Source: Mucilaginibacter roseus
GTDB taxonomy: Bacteria > Bacteroidota > Bacteroidia > Sphingobacteriales > Sphingobacteriaceae
Assembly: GCF_021215455.1 (NCBI RefSeq)
Contig: NZ_JAJPWV010000004.1
Location: forward strand, 1 to 64,000
DNA: 64,000 nt
Direction: 5' to 3'
Made by a program: the position numbers and the translations under genes. Shown here in pieces: positions 25,589-33,861 of the stretch. Positions within the stretch are counted from its first letter, which is position 1; each line of letters starts with the position of its first letter. The notes beneath the pieces are model-generated. The model was not told where the DNA came from. It did not search any database and was given only the letters and a program-made list of their open reading frames with translations.

Positions 25589-27559
25589 TTATTTAAGTTT
25601 TAATTTGATCACTTTAAACGAGTAAGGCTCAGCAGCTATGGCAAGCTTATCGCCCGTTATACTTACCTGACTATCAACCGGAGACACCAACTGCGGCTCG
25701 GCTAATGAGTTAACAGCATTAGGCTTAGCATTTTTAAGCGTAGTAACCCAGGCAGTTTTTTGATATTTGTTAAGATCTTTAATATTCAGATCAGCATTCT
25801 GGCTATTGCCTGATACGTTAACCAGCTTAATAAGCAACTCACCTGATTTGTTGTTGACGGTAGCGTTGGCATAAATACCAGCCTGCCCCGCTATCGGCTG
25901 GCCGTTTAGCAACATCGGCACTACGTTTGTACCTTTATTTAACGAGTATAACTTTTGTACGTAGTAGTTTGGCGTACCATAATGCTTCAGGTTATCAAAC
26001 CAAATAAGATCAGGTGCCCACTGCCAGGCATCCACATGGGCGAACAAGGGCGCGTACGAAGCCATGTTTACCACGTCGGCATTGCGCTCAAGGCCGGTCA
26101 TAAACGCTGCTTCAGCCAGTGCAGCCTCCAGGTTATTTTTCTTTAAAGCATCATCAACGCCCGGTACGTGCGCGGCATATTCACCGGCAAATATTTTAGG
26201 GCCGTTACGGTCATAACTGTCGTACCGTTTGGCGTTATCCCTAAACCATTGCGGCGGGCGGTAATAGTGTTCATCTAAAATATCAGCATTAAGTTTACGG
26301 AAGGCTGTGTTTAGGGTATCGAACCTCGCACCATCAGGGTCAGTACCTGTGCTGGTTACAATTTTCACCTGCGGATATTTCTTTTTGATGGCATCGCGGA
26401 ACAGCGTCCAGCGTTCAACATAATTTGGCCCCCAGTTCTCGTTACCAACACCCAGCATCTTCAGGTTGAATTTAGCCGGATGGCCAAGACTGATACGCAG
26501 CTTGCCCCATTTGGTGCTGGCATCGCCATTGGCAAACTCGATCAAATCGAGCGCGTCCTGTACGTAAGGGTCAATCTGATCAACCGGAACCAGCTCGCCG
26601 CTGTTAAACTGACAAGCCATACCGCAGTTCAAAATCGGCAAGGGCTCGGCGCCAATATCTTCGGCCAGCATAAAATACTCCATAAAGCCTAAACCAAACG
26701 ACTGAAAATAATCAGGCGTTGAGCGGTGCTTAAATTCGGTATTCCAGCGATTAATAATGGTTTCGCGCTTGTCTACATCGCCAACAGTTTTTTTCCACTG
26801 ATAACGGTTTACCAGGTAGCGGCCTTCCACAATACATCCACCGGGGAAGCGGATAAAGCCGGGTTTCATATCGGCCAGCATTTGTACCAGGTCGGCACGC
26901 AGGCCATTTTCACGGTTTTTCCAGGTGCGCTGCGGGAATAGCGAGATCATATCCAGATCAATAGTTCCTTTTCCCTGCACCACAACAGCCAAACTGCCTT
27001 TAGCAGCCTGTGCTGATGCCGGAATGCTCACCTTGAACTTTCTCCACTCAGCAGATTTTGGCTGTACTGATGCGGTGCCGATAACTTTACCGCTTTCATC
27101 AAGCAGTTGCAGCTGCAATGTTACGTTACCACCTGCCGGTTGCCGGGCTATTACCGAAAAGTTATAAGCCTCGCCTTTACGTATGCCCATACCCCGGAAA
27201 CCCTCATTTACCAGCATTATGCCTTGCGTTGATGCGGCAACTTTAATGTAATGGGGATTATCAGGGCGCTCAGTTTTGCGGTCAATCACCTTAACGGCGC
27301 TGCTATCGCCCTTAATTGTCCAGCCCATTAAATTGCGGTCAAACTCGAAAGAGCGGTTTTTAACCAGTTCAGCGTATAAACCGCCGTCGGCACCCATGTT
27401 GATGTCCTCAAAAAAGACACCATACATAGTGGGTTGCACCGTGGCCTTTAGCTGTGTAGGATCAATGGTATAAACGGCACTTGTTTGGGCGAAAGCCGCT
27501 GTTGATAAGCACATGGCACCAACTGCCATCGCTAACTTGCCTAATTTAATATTTATCAT
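25589..27559 (-). CDS. GH51 alpha-L-arabinofuranosidase with N-terminal CBM
   Basis: A 656-residue exported protein (signal ending AAFAQ). Residues about 45-215 form a beta-sandwich like CBM4_9 (GMGIRKGEAYNFSVIARQ), followed by the GH51 TIM barrel and a C-terminal beta domain. The acid/base Glu is in LGVGNENWGPNYV and the nucleophile Glu in IFAGEYAAHV. These retaining enzymes remove alpha-L-Araf from arabinan and arabinoxylan. I chose the ATG at 27559; a TTG precedes it by one codon. It lies 29 bases after the second GH51, so the operon encodes two arabinofuranosidases of different build. Confidence 0.9.
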   Translation of the reverse strand: MINIKLGKLAMAVGAMCLSTAAFAQTSAVYTIDPTQLKATVQPTMYGVFFEDINMGADGGLYAELVKNRSFEFDRNLMGWTIKGDSSAVKVIDRKTERPDNPHYIKVAASTQGIMLVNEGFRGMGIRKGEAYNFSVIARQPAGGNVTLQLQLLDESGKVIGTASVQPKSAEWRKFKVSIPASAQAAKGSLAVVVQGKGTIDLDMISLFPQRTWKNRENGLRADLVQMLADMKPGFIRFPGGCIVEGRYLVNRYQWKKTVGDVDKRETIINRWNTEFKHRSTPDYFQSFGLGFMEYFMLAEDIGAEPLPILNCGMACQFNSGELVPVDQIDPYVQDALDLIEFANGDASTKWGKLRISLGHPAKFNLKMLGVGNENWGPNYVERWTLFRDAIKKKYPQVKIVTSTGTDPDGARFDTLNTAFRKLNADILDEHYYRPPQWFRDNAKRYDSYDRNGPKIFAGEYAAHVPGVDDALKKNNLEAALAEAAFMTGLERNADVVNMASYAPLFAHVDAWQWAPDLIWFDNLKHYGTPNYYVQKLYSLNKGTNVVPMLLNGQPIAGQAGIYANATVNNKSGELLIKLVNVSGNSQNADLNIKDLNKYQKTAWVTTLKNAKPNAVNSLAEPQLVSPVDSQVSITGDKLAIAAEPYSFKVIKLKLK

Positions 27560-27588
27560 CAAAACGTTATACTTAGTTCAAATAAAAC

Positions 27589-29130
27589 TTACTTCTTAAG
27601 TTCCAGTACGACTACAGATATCGGCGGCAGTTTAACTTTTAATTTACTGCCTTTGAGCGATGCTTCCTTAAATGCCACAGGTTTTAACTTATCAGGCGTG
27701 CTAAAGCTATTGTAATCCTGCAATGTTTTTGAGGTTAAAATACGGCCTGTTAAGTTTTTATAAGCCGAAGCGTCCACGGTGATCTCAATCTCCTGTGCAT
27801 TCTTTGGGTCGATATTGGTTAATGAGATATGTGCTACACCTGCCTTATCAGCAGATGCCGATACTGATACCGCCGGAAGCTTTTCGTTGCCAAAAACATA
27901 ATCCTTAGTAGTTAGTTCAACCGGCAATAAGGTCGCGTCCTGGTGAACGTTGTACATTTCCAGTACATGGTATGTAGGCGTAAGTATCATTTTCTCCTTA
28001 TCGGTTAAAATAACCGCCTGCAAAACGTTAATGGCTTGAGCTAAGTTAGCCATACGCACCCTGTCGGCATGGTTGTTAAATATGTTCAGTGTAACACCGG
28101 CAATCAGCGCGTCGCGCATGGTGTTTTGCTGGAACAGGAAGCCTGGGTTGGTACCCTCTTCCACATCATACCAACCGCCCCATTCATCAACTACCAAAGC
28201 TATTTTTTTCTGCGGATCGTACTTATCCATAATGGCCGAGTGCTTAGTTACCAGTTCTTCCATAAACAGCGCGCTTTTCATGGTGCGGAAGTACTGGTCT
28301 TCGGTGAATTTTACCGCAGGGCCTTTTTTATTCCAGTCGATAACCGAGTAGTGGTGCAATGCAACGCCTTCCACCAGGTGTGAGGGAATAGTTTTCATCA
28401 GCGTCTCTGTCCAATGATAATCAGCCGAGTTAGCGCCGGATGCGATGCGGAACAGCTTATCGCCTGTCATGAAGGTAGAATATTTTTTGAACTCGTTGGC
28501 GTAATATTCCGGTGTCATGTTACCGCCGCAGCCCCAGGCTTCATTACCTACACCCCAAAAGCGTACATCCCATGGTTTGTCGCGCCCGTTCTCGCGGCGC
28601 AGGTTTGACATTGGGTTCTTATTGTCTGAGCTTACATATTGCACCCAGTCGGCCAGTTCTTGCACGGTGCCGCTGCCAATGTTACCCGCCAGGTATGGGT
28701 CGGTATTTAACAGTTCGCACATATTTAAAAAGTCGTGCGTACCAAAGCTATTATCCTCGGTAACACCGCCCCACCATTTATTTACGATGGACGGGCGCTT
28801 ATCTTTAGGGCCGATGCCATCTTTCCAGTGGTAAGTATCGGCAAAGCAACCGCCCGGCCAGCGCAACGATGGTATCTTCATCTTTTTTAACGCGGCAACA
28901 ATATCATTACGAACACCTGCAGTGTTTGGTATTTTTGAAGTATCGCCCACATAAAATCCGCCATAAATGCAACGGCCTAAATGCTCAGCAAAGTGGCTGT
29001 AAATGTATTTGCTGATAACTGTTTTATTTTGCCCGGCACGTATTACCGCCGTGTTTTGCTGTGCGTTAGCGCCGAAGGCTAACAGTAGCATAACTGCAGA
29101 TATTTTAGCAGACTTACCAAATAAATTCAT
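27589..29130 (-). CDS. GH51 alpha-L-arabinofuranosidase
   Basis: A 513-residue protein with a signal peptide (MNLFGKSAKISAVMLLLAF, ending GANAQQ) and no added CBM. Acid/base Glu in FWGVGNEAWGCGGN; nucleophile Glu in LVVDEWGGWYD; also NIFNNHADRVRMANLAQ, a conserved stretch near the end of the barrel. This is the classic single-module GH51 size. Many GH51 enzymes are cytoplasmic; the clear signal peptide here puts it in the periplasm. It follows galM by 38 bases. Confidence 0.92.
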   Translation of the reverse strand: MNLFGKSAKISAVMLLLAFGANAQQNTAVIRAGQNKTVISKYIYSHFAEHLGRCIYGGFYVGDTSKIPNTAGVRNDIVAALKKMKIPSLRWPGGCFADTYHWKDGIGPKDKRPSIVNKWWGGVTEDNSFGTHDFLNMCELLNTDPYLAGNIGSGTVQELADWVQYVSSDNKNPMSNLRRENGRDKPWDVRFWGVGNEAWGCGGNMTPEYYANEFKKYSTFMTGDKLFRIASGANSADYHWTETLMKTIPSHLVEGVALHHYSVIDWNKKGPAVKFTEDQYFRTMKSALFMEELVTKHSAIMDKYDPQKKIALVVDEWGGWYDVEEGTNPGFLFQQNTMRDALIAGVTLNIFNNHADRVRMANLAQAINVLQAVILTDKEKMILTPTYHVLEMYNVHQDATLLPVELTTKDYVFGNEKLPAVSVSASADKAGVAHISLTNIDPKNAQEIEITVDASAYKNLTGRILTSKTLQDYNSFSTPDKLKPVAFKEASLKGSKLKVKLPPISVVVLELKK

Positions 29131-29168
29131 ACTCAGGGTTTATTAAGGTTTTGTAGTTGGTTACAGAA

Positions 29169-30332
29169 TTATTTGCCTACCGAAAATTTGTAAGTAGTAT
29201 AGGTTTTATATTCCTGACCAGGCTTTAACGTTGTGGTTGGAAAAGTTGGCTGATTTGGAGAATCCGGAAAATGCTGGGTTTCCAAGCACAATGCTGAGCG
29301 GTGTGCATAAGCTACACCACCTTTGCCATCCTTATCAGTACCTGTTAAAAAGTTGCCGCTGTAAAATTGTATACCGGGCTCTGTGGTGTACACCTCCATA
29401 TCAATACCGGTTTCCGGACTTGATACTTTGGCTACAGGTTTTTCAAAATCGTGCTGGTTAAGCACAAAGTTATGATCGTAACCCTTGCCAAACTTTAGCT
29501 GCTCGTTATCAGCTTCTATATCTTTGCCGATAGCTTTAGCCGTGGTAAAATCAAACGGCGTGCCTTTAACCGCCTCTAACTTACCTGCCGGTATCAATGT
29601 ATTATCAACCGGCGTAAATTTATCAGCATTGATATATAGCTGGTGATTGGTAATTGCCGCGCCGGTATGCCCGTTCAGGTTAAAATAAGCATGGTTGGTC
29701 AAATTTACAACTGTAGCCTTATCTGTAGTAGCTTTGTAAGCTATTTTAAGTTCGTTATCATCGGTTAGTTCATAGGTAACATCAACGGTAAGCGTGCCAG
29801 GGTAACCGCCCTCGCCATCTTTTGAAACATAGCTTAGTTCAAGCGTTTTATCATCAGCCTTTTTAACATCCCAAACCTGGCAGAAAAACCCTTTGAAGCC
29901 ACCATGCAGCGTGTTTACACCATCGTTAATATCCAACTGATATTGTTTACCATCCAGTGTGAACTTGCCCTTGGCAATACGGTTACCGTAACGACCTATC
30001 AAAGCGCCAAAATAAGGCTCGCCTTTTTTCTGATAGCTTTTAAGCGAATCGTAGCCTAAAACAACATCCGTAAGCTTGCCATCTTTATCGGGCACGTTCA
30101 GGCTAACCACCCTGCCGCCGTAATTGGTAATAGCTACGCTTACACCCTTGCTGTTTTTTAAGGTATACAAGCTAACCTCTTTGCCATCAACAGTGCCTTT
30201 AATGTTAGTAGTTGTACTCTCTGCAGCAACGGTGTCGGTATTTTCGGCAGATTGTTTTTCGGGACCGCCGCAGGCGGTAATGGCTGTGGCTATTACTAAG
30301 CTCATAATTATCTGTACAGATTTATTTTTCAT
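29169..30332 (-). CDS. galM: Aldose 1-epimerase (galactose mutarotase) lipoprotein
   Basis: A 387-residue lipoprotein (AITAC, Cys21) that interconverts alpha and beta anomers of free sugars. The catalytic His is in NLTNHAYFNL and the catalytic Glu in LCLETQHFPDSPN. Being first in the leftward operon, with enzymes that release arabinose, it probably equilibrates L-arabinose anomers outside the inner membrane before uptake. A palindrome shared with the araB control region lies 94 bases upstream of its ATG. Confidence 0.9.
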   Translation of the reverse strand: MKNKSVQIIMSLVIATAITACGGPEKQSAENTDTVAAESTTTNIKGTVDGKEVSLYTLKNSKGVSVAITNYGGRVVSLNVPDKDGKLTDVVLGYDSLKSYQKKGEPYFGALIGRYGNRIAKGKFTLDGKQYQLDINDGVNTLHGGFKGFFCQVWDVKKADDKTLELSYVSKDGEGGYPGTLTVDVTYELTDDNELKIAYKATTDKATVVNLTNHAYFNLNGHTGAAITNHQLYINADKFTPVDNTLIPAGKLEAVKGTPFDFTTAKAIGKDIEADNEQLKFGKGYDHNFVLNQHDFEKPVAKVSSPETGIDMEVYTTEPGIQFYSGNFLTGTDKDGKGGVAYAHRSALCLETQHFPDSPNQPTFPTTTLKPGQEYKTYTTYKFSVGK

Positions 30333-30407
30333 AAAATGAAATTAACAGGTTTAAAGATTATAATTGGCGCTACAAGAACAGGGATGGTTTAATGCCCTGC
30401 AATGCAT

Positions 30408-30415
30408 CGAAAGTA
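30408..30415 (-). promoter_or_regulatory. Candidate -7 element of galM operon
   Basis: Minus-strand TACTTTCG has one mismatch from TAnnTTTG; no good TTG lies upstream. The palindrome at 30426-30450 would cover the -17 to -40 region, a place where a repressor blocks polymerase. Confidence 0.4.
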
Positions 30416-30425
30416 TAAAATAAAA

Positions 30426-30450
30426 TTTAATTGTGATAAAAACACTTAAA
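30426..30450. promoter_or_regulatory. Candidate AraR operator 1
   Basis: TTTAATTGT-N7-ACACTTAAA: a 9-bp inverted repeat with one mismatch between halves. It shares half-site, spacer and flanks with the site before araB (31413-31437). It lies between galM and the AraR-type regulator gene. Confidence 0.65.
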
Positions 30451-30569
30451 AAAATTACACTTTTGTTTTTGCCTTCTCAATAAAACGTGGCAAACAATAT
30501 TGCTAAATCGAACTTATTAGTAGCTAACCAGGCATAATTAAACTTATTTACTTTTTTACGCTTAATAAT

Positions 30570-30577
30570 TACATTTG
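30570..30577 (+). promoter_or_regulatory. -7 element of araR
   Basis: TACATTTG matches TAnnTTTG exactly, 34 bases before the ATG at 30612. The upstream element is unclear. Confidence 0.55.
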
Positions 30578-30611
30578 CAATTACGCAACAGCCTTTATTA
30601 CAAAATAAAAA

Positions 30612-31322
30612 ATGCAGAAATACTCCAAACAAACCCGTTTACTCCTTGCAGTTGATTGTATTGTTTTTGGTTTTGACGGTGAAGCTTTGAAGATTTTGCT
30701 GATTAAAAGAGGTTTTCAACCCGAAAAAGGAAACTGGAGCCTGATGGGTGGCTTTGTGCAGCCCGACGAAAGTTTAGACCAGGCATCAAACCGTATACTT
30801 AAGGAACTTACCGGGCTCGAGGGGGTTTACCTGGAGCAGCTCCACACCTTTGGCGATCCGCAGCGCGACCCTATTGAACGCACGGTATCAGTGGCTTACT
30901 TTGCACTTATCGATATTAACAAATACAAAAAGCAGATAAGTGACGACTACCATGCCGAATGGTTTACCATGAAGCGTACGCCTAAAGTAATATTTGACCA
31001 GCAGGAAATGGTGGAGCTTGCAAAAAAGCGTATTCGTTACAAAGCGGCCATGCACCCCATCCTGTTTGAGTTGCTGCCGTCAAAATTCACAATTCCCCAG
31101 CTACAAAACCTTTACGAAAACGTTTTTAACACGGCGATTGATAAGCGTAACTTCAGTAAACGCGTGCTGGCCACGGGCTTATTGATAAAGTTGAACGAAA
31201 AAGATAAAGCGGGCTCAAAACGCGGCGCATATTACTACCAATTGAATATGCATAATTACTATTCAAAGTTCCAGGCGTTTATGAACTTCATCCCAAACCC
31301 CGACAGTATTTCGGCATCCTGA
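30612..31322 (+). CDS. araR: Nudix-type transcriptional regulator AraR
   Basis: A 236-residue protein with a Nudix-fold domain (about 8-145) and a C-terminal winged helix (about 150-236, with NFSKRVLATGLLIKL). In the Nudix box (about 45-70, GGFVQPDESLDQASNR then ILKELTGL) the REUxEE core reads RILKEL, losing catalytic Glu residues, as expected for NrtR-type regulators that sense a ligand without hydrolysis. Bacteroides AraR belongs to this family and represses arabinose genes until L-arabinose binds. Position between the arabinan operon and araBDA, with matching palindromes on both sides, supports that role. It lacks any export signal. Confidence 0.85.
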   Translation: MQKYSKQTRLLLAVDCIVFGFDGEALKILLIKRGFQPEKGNWSLMGGFVQPDESLDQASNRILKELTGLEGVYLEQLHTFGDPQRDPIERTVSVAYFALIDINKYKKQISDDYHAEWFTMKRTPKVIFDQQEMVELAKKRIRYKAAMHPILFELLPSKFTIPQLQNLYENVFNTAIDKRNFSKRVLATGLLIKLNEKDKAGSKRGAYYYQLNMHNYYSKFQAFMNFIPNPDSISAS

Positions 31323-31412
31323 TATAATTTGCCTGCAACGGGTATCGTTGGCGATAAAAAGCCGCTGTATTTTTTTTGAAAAAAATGCAATTAAAATTTT
31401 TATTTATCAAAA

Positions 31413-31437
31413 TTTAAGTGTTAATTCGACACTCATT
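31413..31437. promoter_or_regulatory. Candidate AraR operator 2
   Basis: TTTAAGTGT-N7-ACACTCATT: perfect AGTGT/ACACT core (31417-31421, 31429-31433) with the same 7-bp spacer as operator 1. It begins 12 bases before the araB ATG at 31450, just downstream of a weak promoter (TTTG 31375-31378, TATTTATC 31401-31408), a roadblock position. Confidence 0.7.
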
Positions 31438-31449
31438 ATAAATCTAATC

Positions 31450-33150
31450 ATGACCAATAAAGCATATGTGATCGGCGTCGACTACGGGTCAGACTCCGTG
31501 CGCTCGGTTATTGTTGACGCTGCCAACGGGCAGGAAATAGCCTCATCCGTATACAATTATCCGCGCTGGCAAAAGGGCCTTTACTGTAATGCAGCAGAGA
31601 ACCAGTTCCGCCAGCATCCGCTCGATTATATTGAGGGATTGGAAACAACTATAAAGGATTGCCTCAGCCAGGCAGGTGCTGATATTGCAGCGCTTGTTAA
31701 AGGTATAGCGGTTGATACAACCGGCTCAACCCCGGTAGCGGTTGATGCAACCGGCCACCCGCTTGCACTACGCCCCGAGTTTAAAGAGAACCCTAATGCC
31801 ATGTTTGTTTTATGGAAAGACCATACCGCTGTTGACGAGGCAGCCGAAATAAACGAGCATGCTACCAAGTTTGATACCAATTACCTTAAATATGTAGGTG
31901 GCATTTATTCGTCTGAATGGTTTTGGGCAAAATTGCTGCACATTATCCGTGTTGATGAAGAAGTGAACAACGCCCTGCACTCATGGGTGGAGCATTGCGA
32001 CTGGATACCTTTTTTACTTACCGGTGGTACCGATGTTAAGGAGATTAAACGCAGCCGTTGCGCCGCGGGACATAAAGCACTCTGGGCCGAAGAATTTGAC
32101 GGCTTACCGCCGGATGAGTTCTTTTCATCATTAGACCCGTTGCTGACAGGCATTACCGGCAAACTTTTTAAAGAGACCTATACATCTGACGTTCCGGCCG
32201 GAAATATTAGCCAGGAATGGGCCGACAGATTAGGCTTACCAACTGATGTGGTAGTAGGCGTTGGCGCGTTTGACGCGCACATGGGCGCGGTAGGCGGCCA
32301 GATTGAGCCTTACTACCTGAGCAAGGTAATGGGCACCTCAACTTGCGATATGATGGTGGTTCCGGCTGAGGATATTGAAGGCAAAACGGTACGCGGCATT
32401 TGCGGACAGGTTAACGGCTCGGTAATTCCGGGCATGATCGGTTTGGAAGCCGGGCAATCCGCCTTTGGCGATACTTATGCCTGGTTTAAAAATTTGGTGA
32501 GCTGGCCGATTAATAATTTGCTAAGACAATCAAAACTGATAGATGAAGCTACCGCCGAAAAACTGAAAGAAGAAATAGCCGATCAGATCATCCCAGAACT
32601 AAGCCGCCAGGCCGCTTTATTACCGATTGAAAGTGATAACGAACTGGCTATCGACTGGTTTAACGGCCGCCGCACGCCGGACGCTAACCAGTTGCTTACC
32701 GGTGCGATTGCCGGCTTAAATCTGGGCAGTGATGCGCCGCGTGTTTTCCGTGCGTTGGCTGAGGCTACGTGCTTTGGTGCCAAAAGCATTGTTGATCGTT
32801 TTATAGAGGAAGGTATACCAGTTAAAGGTATTATCGGCATTGGAGGCGTTGCCAAAAAATCGCCGTTTGTAATGCAAATGATGGCCGATGTTTTGGGTAT
32901 GCCTATCCGCATTCACCAGTTTAAACATACCTGCGCACTTGGTGCAGCCATGTTTGCCACAGTTGCATCAGGCGTGTACTCATCAACAGAGGAAGCCATG
33001 GAAGCGATGGGTCGTGGTTTTGATGTGGAGTACATCCCTAACCCGGATAATGCCGCCATTTATGCCGACCGTTACCAGCACTACAAGGCTTTAGGTGCCG
33101 ACATTGCCAAACAAACAACTGCTAACCAGGCAAATACTGTTACAGCATGA
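31450..33150 (+). CDS. araB: Ribulokinase
   Basis: A 566-residue FGGY-family kinase that phosphorylates L-ribulose with ATP. The N-terminus VIGVDYGSDSVRSVIVDA is the phosphate-1 loop, DTTGSTPVAVD the substrate region, and GIGGVAKKSPFVMQMMAD the C-terminal ATP site. I chose the ATG at 31450; the frame extends to 31348, but the extension is AT-rich, lacks similarity to kinases and would cover the operator. Its stop overlaps araD by four bases (ATGA). Confidence 0.95.
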   Translation: MTNKAYVIGVDYGSDSVRSVIVDAANGQEIASSVYNYPRWQKGLYCNAAENQFRQHPLDYIEGLETTIKDCLSQAGADIAALVKGIAVDTTGSTPVAVDATGHPLALRPEFKENPNAMFVLWKDHTAVDEAAEINEHATKFDTNYLKYVGGIYSSEWFWAKLLHIIRVDEEVNNALHSWVEHCDWIPFLLTGGTDVKEIKRSRCAAGHKALWAEEFDGLPPDEFFSSLDPLLTGITGKLFKETYTSDVPAGNISQEWADRLGLPTDVVVGVGAFDAHMGAVGGQIEPYYLSKVMGTSTCDMMVVPAEDIEGKTVRGICGQVNGSVIPGMIGLEAGQSAFGDTYAWFKNLVSWPINNLLRQSKLIDEATAEKLKEEIADQIIPELSRQAALLPIESDNELAIDWFNGRRTPDANQLLTGAIAGLNLGSDAPRVFRALAEATCFGAKSIVDRFIEEGIPVKGIIGIGGVAKKSPFVMQMMADVLGMPIRIHQFKHTCALGAAMFATVASGVYSSTEEAMEAMGRGFDVEYIPNPDNAAIYADRYQHYKALGADIAKQTTANQANTVTA

Positions 33151-33848
33151 GCAAAAAATATCATGATATAAGAGAGAGCGCTTACGAGGCTAACATGCAA
33201 TTACCCAAGCTTGGTTTGGTGCTGTTTACCTTCGGCAATGTAAGCGCTGCCGACCGTGAAGAGCGCGTGTTCGCCATTAAGCCAAGCGGCGTGCCTTACG
33301 AAAAGCTATCGCCAAAGAAAATGGTGATAGTTGATTTTGACGGTAATATTATAGATGGCGACTTGCGCCCATCATCAGATACCAAGACACACGCCGTACT
33401 TTACAAACACTGGGAAAATATAAACGGTATTGTGCACACACACTCTACCTATGCTACCGCCTGGGCACAAACGCAGCGCGATATCCCGATCTTCGGCACT
33501 ACCCATGCCGATCACCTTACGGTTGATGTGCCTTGCGCGCCACCAATGGATGATGAAATGATAAAAGGCGATTATGAGTATGAAACCGGTTTCCAGATCA
33601 TGAATTGCTTTAAGGAAAAAGGCTTGAGTTACGAGGATGTGGAGATGGTACTGGTAGGTAACCATGCCCCTTTTACCTGGGGAAAAACGGCCGATAAAGC
33701 TGTATACAATAGCGCCGTTTTAGAAAGCGTTGCGCAAATGGCTTACCTTACTGAGCAGATAAATCCCTCGGCGCCACGCCTTAAGGATGCCCTGATAAAA
33801 AAGCATTTTGAACGTAAACATGGCCCTAACTCTTACTACGGCCAATAA
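33147..33848 (+). CDS. araD: L-ribulose-5-phosphate 4-epimerase
   Basis: A 233-residue class II aldolase-fold enzyme making D-xylulose 5-phosphate from L-ribulose 5-phosphate. Zinc His residues are in GIVHTHSTYATAWAQ and VGNHAPFTWG, the Asp/His pair in FGTTHADHL. The length matches the family. It is translationally coupled to araB and followed after 13 bases by GH97. Confidence 0.94.
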   Translation: MSKKYHDIRESAYEANMQLPKLGLVLFTFGNVSAADREERVFAIKPSGVPYEKLSPKKMVIVDFDGNIIDGDLRPSSDTKTHAVLYKHWENINGIVHTHSTYATAWAQTQRDIPIFGTTHADHLTVDVPCAPPMDDEMIKGDYEYETGFQIMNCFKEKGLSYEDVEMVLVGNHAPFTWGKTADKAVYNSAVLESVAQMAYLTEQINPSAPRLKDALIKKHFERKHGPNSYYGQ

Positions 33849-33861
33849 ATAAGCCCCCTAT

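Noticed and set aside
31348..31449. N-terminal extension of AraB
   Set aside because: AT-rich, not kinase-like, and it covers the promoter and the operator palindrome.
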